Below are positions 6,824-8,050 of a stretch of DNA of 8,050 nucleotides, in pieces (position 1 is the first letter of the stretch; each line of letters begins with the position of its first letter). The position numbers and the translations under genes were made by a program. This stretch comes from Thermodesulfobacteriaceae bacterium (lineage in GTDB: Bacteria; Desulfobacterota; Thermodesulfobacteria; Thermodesulfobacteriales; Thermodesulfobacteriaceae), in NCBI GenBank assembly GCA_015494725.1, contig WGAR01000180.1:1-8050 (forward strand). The letters are read 5' to 3'. The notes beneath the pieces were generated by a model. The model was not told where the DNA came from and did no database searches. It saw only the letters and a list, made by a program, of their open reading frames with translations.

Positions 6824-7372
6824 TTACTGATAGATCTTGATTTCTTTGATGGCCCGGGCCAGGGCTTTTTTATTCTTTTCGGCCAGTCGCCCGAACCTCT
6901 CCTCCAGAGCCTCCTCAAGGTAACCCTGATCCACCAGGCCGGTAGCGGCCAGAAAAGCCCCCAGCATGGTGGTATTGGTTATGGGGAGACCCAGTTCCTC
7001 CAGAGCGATCTTGGTGGCATCCACCACAGCCATCTTTCCCTGCCATCCGAGCATCTCCCGCAGCTCTTTTTCGCTCTTATGGGAATTGAGGATGACCCAG
7101 CCATCTTCTTTTAGCCCGGAAGTTACCTTCACAATGGAAGGAAGGGAGGGATCCAGCACCAGGACCACATCCGGAAAATAGATCTTTTCCCGGGTGCGAA
7201 TGGGGTGCTCACTTACCCGTACAAAGGCCTGTACCGGCGCTCCCCGACGCTCCGGCCCGAAACTGGGAAAGGCCTGTGCATATTTGCCCTGGTTTATAGC
7301 GGCCACCGCAATAAGCTCTGCGGAGGTTACCGCTCCCTGCCCACCCCGACCGTGAAGCCTCACCTCGATCAT
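6824..7372 (-). CDS. porC: Pyruvate:ferredoxin oxidoreductase, gamma subunit
   Basis: A 182-residue gamma subunit (also called PorG) that contributes to CoA and cofactor binding in the 2-oxoacid:acceptor oxidoreductase complex. Family motifs are HGRGGQGAVTSAEL at 7-20 and PSFGPERRGAPVQAFVR at 36-52. Length is usual. It is the first gene of porCDAB; ATG 7372 has AAGGAG 7 nt upstream. The upstream region holds a perfect TTGACA box and a TGTAATTACA palindrome. Identification is firm for the family; pyruvate as substrate is inferred from the operon. Confidence 0.95.
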   Translation of the reverse strand: MIEVRLHGRGGQGAVTSAELIAVAAINQGKYAQAFPSFGPERRGAPVQAFVRVSEHPIRTREKIYFPDVVLVLDPSLPSIVKVTSGLKEDGWVILNSHKSEKELREMLGWQGKMAVVDATKIALEELGLPITNTTMLGAFLAATGLVDQGYLEEALEERFGRLAEKNKKALARAIKEIKIYQ

Positions 7373-7409
7373 AGGCCACTCCTTACCAAGATAATTTGCA
7401 GATTAGCCT

Positions 7410-7439
7410 TGTAATTACATAGATCATGGGGCCTGTCAA
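7410..7439 (-). promoter_or_regulatory. Possible promoter/operator of the por operon
   Basis: On the minus strand, a perfect TTGACA (7434-7439) is followed by candidate -10 boxes: TGTAAT at 14-nt spacing (7414-7419, good match but short spacing) or TAATTA at 16 nt (7412-7417, poor match). A perfect 10-bp palindrome TGTAATTACA (7410-7419) covers these -10 candidates and could be an operator. A small inverted repeat, CCGAA-AAA-TTCGG, is at 7443-7455 just upstream. Position relative to porC is right; the box pairing is uncertain. Confidence 0.35.
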
Positions 7440-7461
7440 CACCCGAAAAATTCGGAGGAAC

Positions 7462-7489
7462 TTTACATTTTCGTAGATTCGATTAGAAT
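7462..7489 (+). promoter_or_regulatory. Predicted promoter of tRNA-Gln
   Basis: TTTACA (-35, 7462-7467, five of six) and TAGAAT (-10, 7484-7489, five of six) are separated by 16 nt and end 9 nt before the mature tRNA 5' end, leaving a leader of only a few bases. Divergent to the por promoter region. Confidence 0.55.
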
Positions 7490-7498
7490 ATACTGGGT

Positions 7499-7573
7499 TC
7501 CGGGGTCGTCTAACTGGCAGGACATGGGACTTTGGCTCCCAGAATCCTGGTTCGAATCCAGGCCCCGGAACCA
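7499..7573 (+). tRNA. tRNA-Gln (anticodon TTG)
   Basis: Complete cloverleaf on the plus strand: acceptor TCCGGGG/CCCCGGA, anticodon stem TGGGA/TCCCA around loop CTTTGGC (anticodon TTG, glutamine), T stem CCTGG/CCAGG with loop TTCGAAT, discriminator A (7570) and encoded CCA (7571-7573). The 3' end is immediately followed by a repeat-rich region and an integrase-like gene on the same strand, so this gene is the likely integration target. The minus-strand reading frame at 7383-7574 is an artefact. Confidence 0.96.
7549..7573 (+). other. Putative attachment-site core at the tRNA-Gln 3' end
   Basis: Tyrosine integrases commonly insert elements at the T-loop/3' end of tRNA genes and restore the gene with an element-borne copy. 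An integrase-like gene starts 180 bp downstream on the same strand. The identity segment that would define the core lies at the far end of the element, outside the window, so the exact bounds here are a guess. Confidence 0.35.
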
Positions 7574-7626
7574 AAAATTAGCGATTTAAGGCTGAGTTAG
7601 AAAGCACCCCTCCCCACCGAAATCCT

Positions 7627-7646
7627 GGTGTCCATATAGGTGTCCA
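7627..7646 (+). repeat. Tandem direct repeat of GGTGTCCA
   Basis: GGTGTCCA occurs at 7627-7634 and 7639-7646, start-to-start 12 bp apart. A partial copy, GGTGT followed by GA, is at 7678-7684, and the reverse complement TGGACACC is at 7727-7734. The pattern looks like binding sites for a recombinase, excisionase or repressor. Confidence 0.55.
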
Positions 7647-7734
7647 AAAGTCAAATCCTGATTTTGTTTCTTAATCAGGTGTGATCGGATTTGACTTCCG
7701 GCCCCTGCAAAGGCTATGAGGGATCTTGGACACC
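7639..7734. repeat. Nested interrupted inverted repeat upstream of the integrase gene
   Basis: The left arm is continuous: GGTGTCCAA (7639-7647) joined to AAGTCAAATCC (7648-7658). The right arm carries the complements in split form: GGATTTGACTT (7687-7697), a 28-nt insert, then TTGGACACC (7726-7734). All matches are perfect (11 and 9 bp). An inner pair, CCTGATT (7657-7663) and AATCAGG (7673-7679), can form its own hairpin with a 9-nt loop. It may be an arm-type integrase site cluster or an autoregulatory operator. Confidence 0.6.
7691..7720 (+). promoter_or_regulatory. Possible promoter of the integrase gene, inside the inverted repeats
   Basis: TTGACT (7691-7696, five of six) and TATGAG (7715-7720, four of six) are separated by 18 nt. 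The -35 lies in the GGATTTGACTT repeat and the expected start site falls at the TTGGACACC repeat, so a protein bound to the repeats could shut it off. Confidence 0.35.
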
Positions 7735-7753
7735 ATCTTCGGGAGGGGTGAAT

Positions 7754-8050
7754 ATGGCTCTGAAGAAGGAGTGTCCCTCGTGCAAGTACCGTAACCCGGT
7801 CTCCGTGAAAAGGTGTCGGAAATGCGGAGCCGTGCTGGGACAGGGGGTGGTCTACTGGGTGGATCTGTGGGTAGGGGGAAGACGTATTCGGGAACGGGTG
7901 GGGCCTTCCCGATCCGCCGCCGAAGCCCGGGAACTCAAACTCAGGCAGGAGAAAGCCAAGGCCAAAGTCACCGATAAGTCCGAACTTGCCCTTGCCTATC
8001 GTCTGGAGGACCTGTGGCCCAGATATGCGGCCTGGTGCCGCATCCATAAC
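7754..8050 (+). CDS. Zinc-ribbon tyrosine integrase, N-terminal part (cut by window edge)
   Basis: Open for 99 codons from ATG 7754 to the window end, with GGAGG 7 nt before the start. Residues 7-24 form a zinc ribbon (CPSC at 7-10, CRKC at 21-24, with basic residues between). A segment at 34-50 (YWVDLWVGGRRIRERVG) then resembles the AP2-like arm-binding domain found at the start of many phage and island integrases. A charged helix follows (SAAEARELKLRQEKAKAKV, 54-72), then the beginning of what may be the core-binding domain (LEDLWPRYAAWCR, 84-96). The catalytic domain with the R...HxxR...Y residues is not in the window. The position beside tRNA-Gln and the upstream repeats support an integrase. 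Without the C-terminus, a truncated or unrelated zinc-ribbon protein cannot be fully excluded. Confidence 0.72.
   Translation, partial: MALKKECPSCKYRNPVSVKRCRKCGAVLGQGVVYWVDLWVGGRRIRERVGPSRSAAEARELKLRQEKAKAKVTDKSELALAYRLEDLWPRYAAWCRIHN

Noticed and set aside
7383..7574. Minus-strand 63-codon frame ahead of porC
   Set aside because: Its start is the antisense of tRNA-Gln (a PGPGFEPG-type artefact) and the rest is the promoter region.
7621..7735. CRISPR array
   Set aside because: The repeats are 8-11 bp, irregularly spaced and mostly inverted, with no regular repeat-spacer unit.
7586..8047. Minus-strand 153-codon frame
   Set aside because: Antisense shadow of the integrase gene and its repeat region; the plus-strand frame has a ribosome site, a zinc ribbon and integrase-like sequence.

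Overview
The window looks like the chromosome of an anaerobic, probably thermophilic bacterium with a compact, moderately GC-rich genome. Pointers are a four-subunit ferredoxin-dependent pyruvate oxidoreductase, a polyferredoxin-type membrane protein, a MobB with a C-terminal extension, and a Thermus-like one-zinc MetRS. A Thermodesulfobacteria-type sulfur-metabolising organism would fit, but that is an impression from protein style, not a demonstrated assignment.

Left part (1-2751). On the minus strand, ricT (PSP1/YaaT family, rich in paired cysteines) is followed by metG with an ATGA stop/start overlap. metG runs off the left edge. A good sigma70-like promoter lies just upstream of ricT. 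Divergently, on the plus strand, a 456-residue membrane protein carries CxxCP and CxxxCP motifs and a ferredoxin-like cysteine domain (NapH/NosR/CcoG-like).

Middle (2745-4310). On the minus strand, a UPF0173 metallo-beta-lactamase-fold hydrolase precedes a mobB-like P-loop gene, which starts at TTG two bases after the hydrolase stop. The mobB-like gene overlaps the convergent membrane protein gene tail-to-tail by 7 bp. Upstream lies tRNA-Gly(GCC), with encoded CCA and its own strong promoter.

Right-middle (4350-7372). The minus-strand porC-porD-porA-porB operon encodes the gamma, delta, alpha and beta subunits of pyruvate:ferredoxin oxidoreductase, which makes acetyl-CoA, CO2 and reduced ferredoxin. 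Gaps between genes are 2-12 bp and each gene has a clear ribosome binding site. A GC-rich hairpin follows porB and directly abuts the tRNA-Gly promoter.

Right edge (7499-8050). A plus-strand tRNA-Gln(TTG) with encoded CCA is followed by about 180 bp packed with nested inverted and direct repeats. A gene running off the window then begins: an N-terminal CxxC/CxxC zinc ribbon followed by what looks like the N-terminal arm-binding domain of a tyrosine integrase. This has the classic architecture of an integrative element inserted at a tRNA 3' end, so the chromosome/element junction probably lies at the 3' end of the tRNA-Gln gene. This is the most interesting part of the window.
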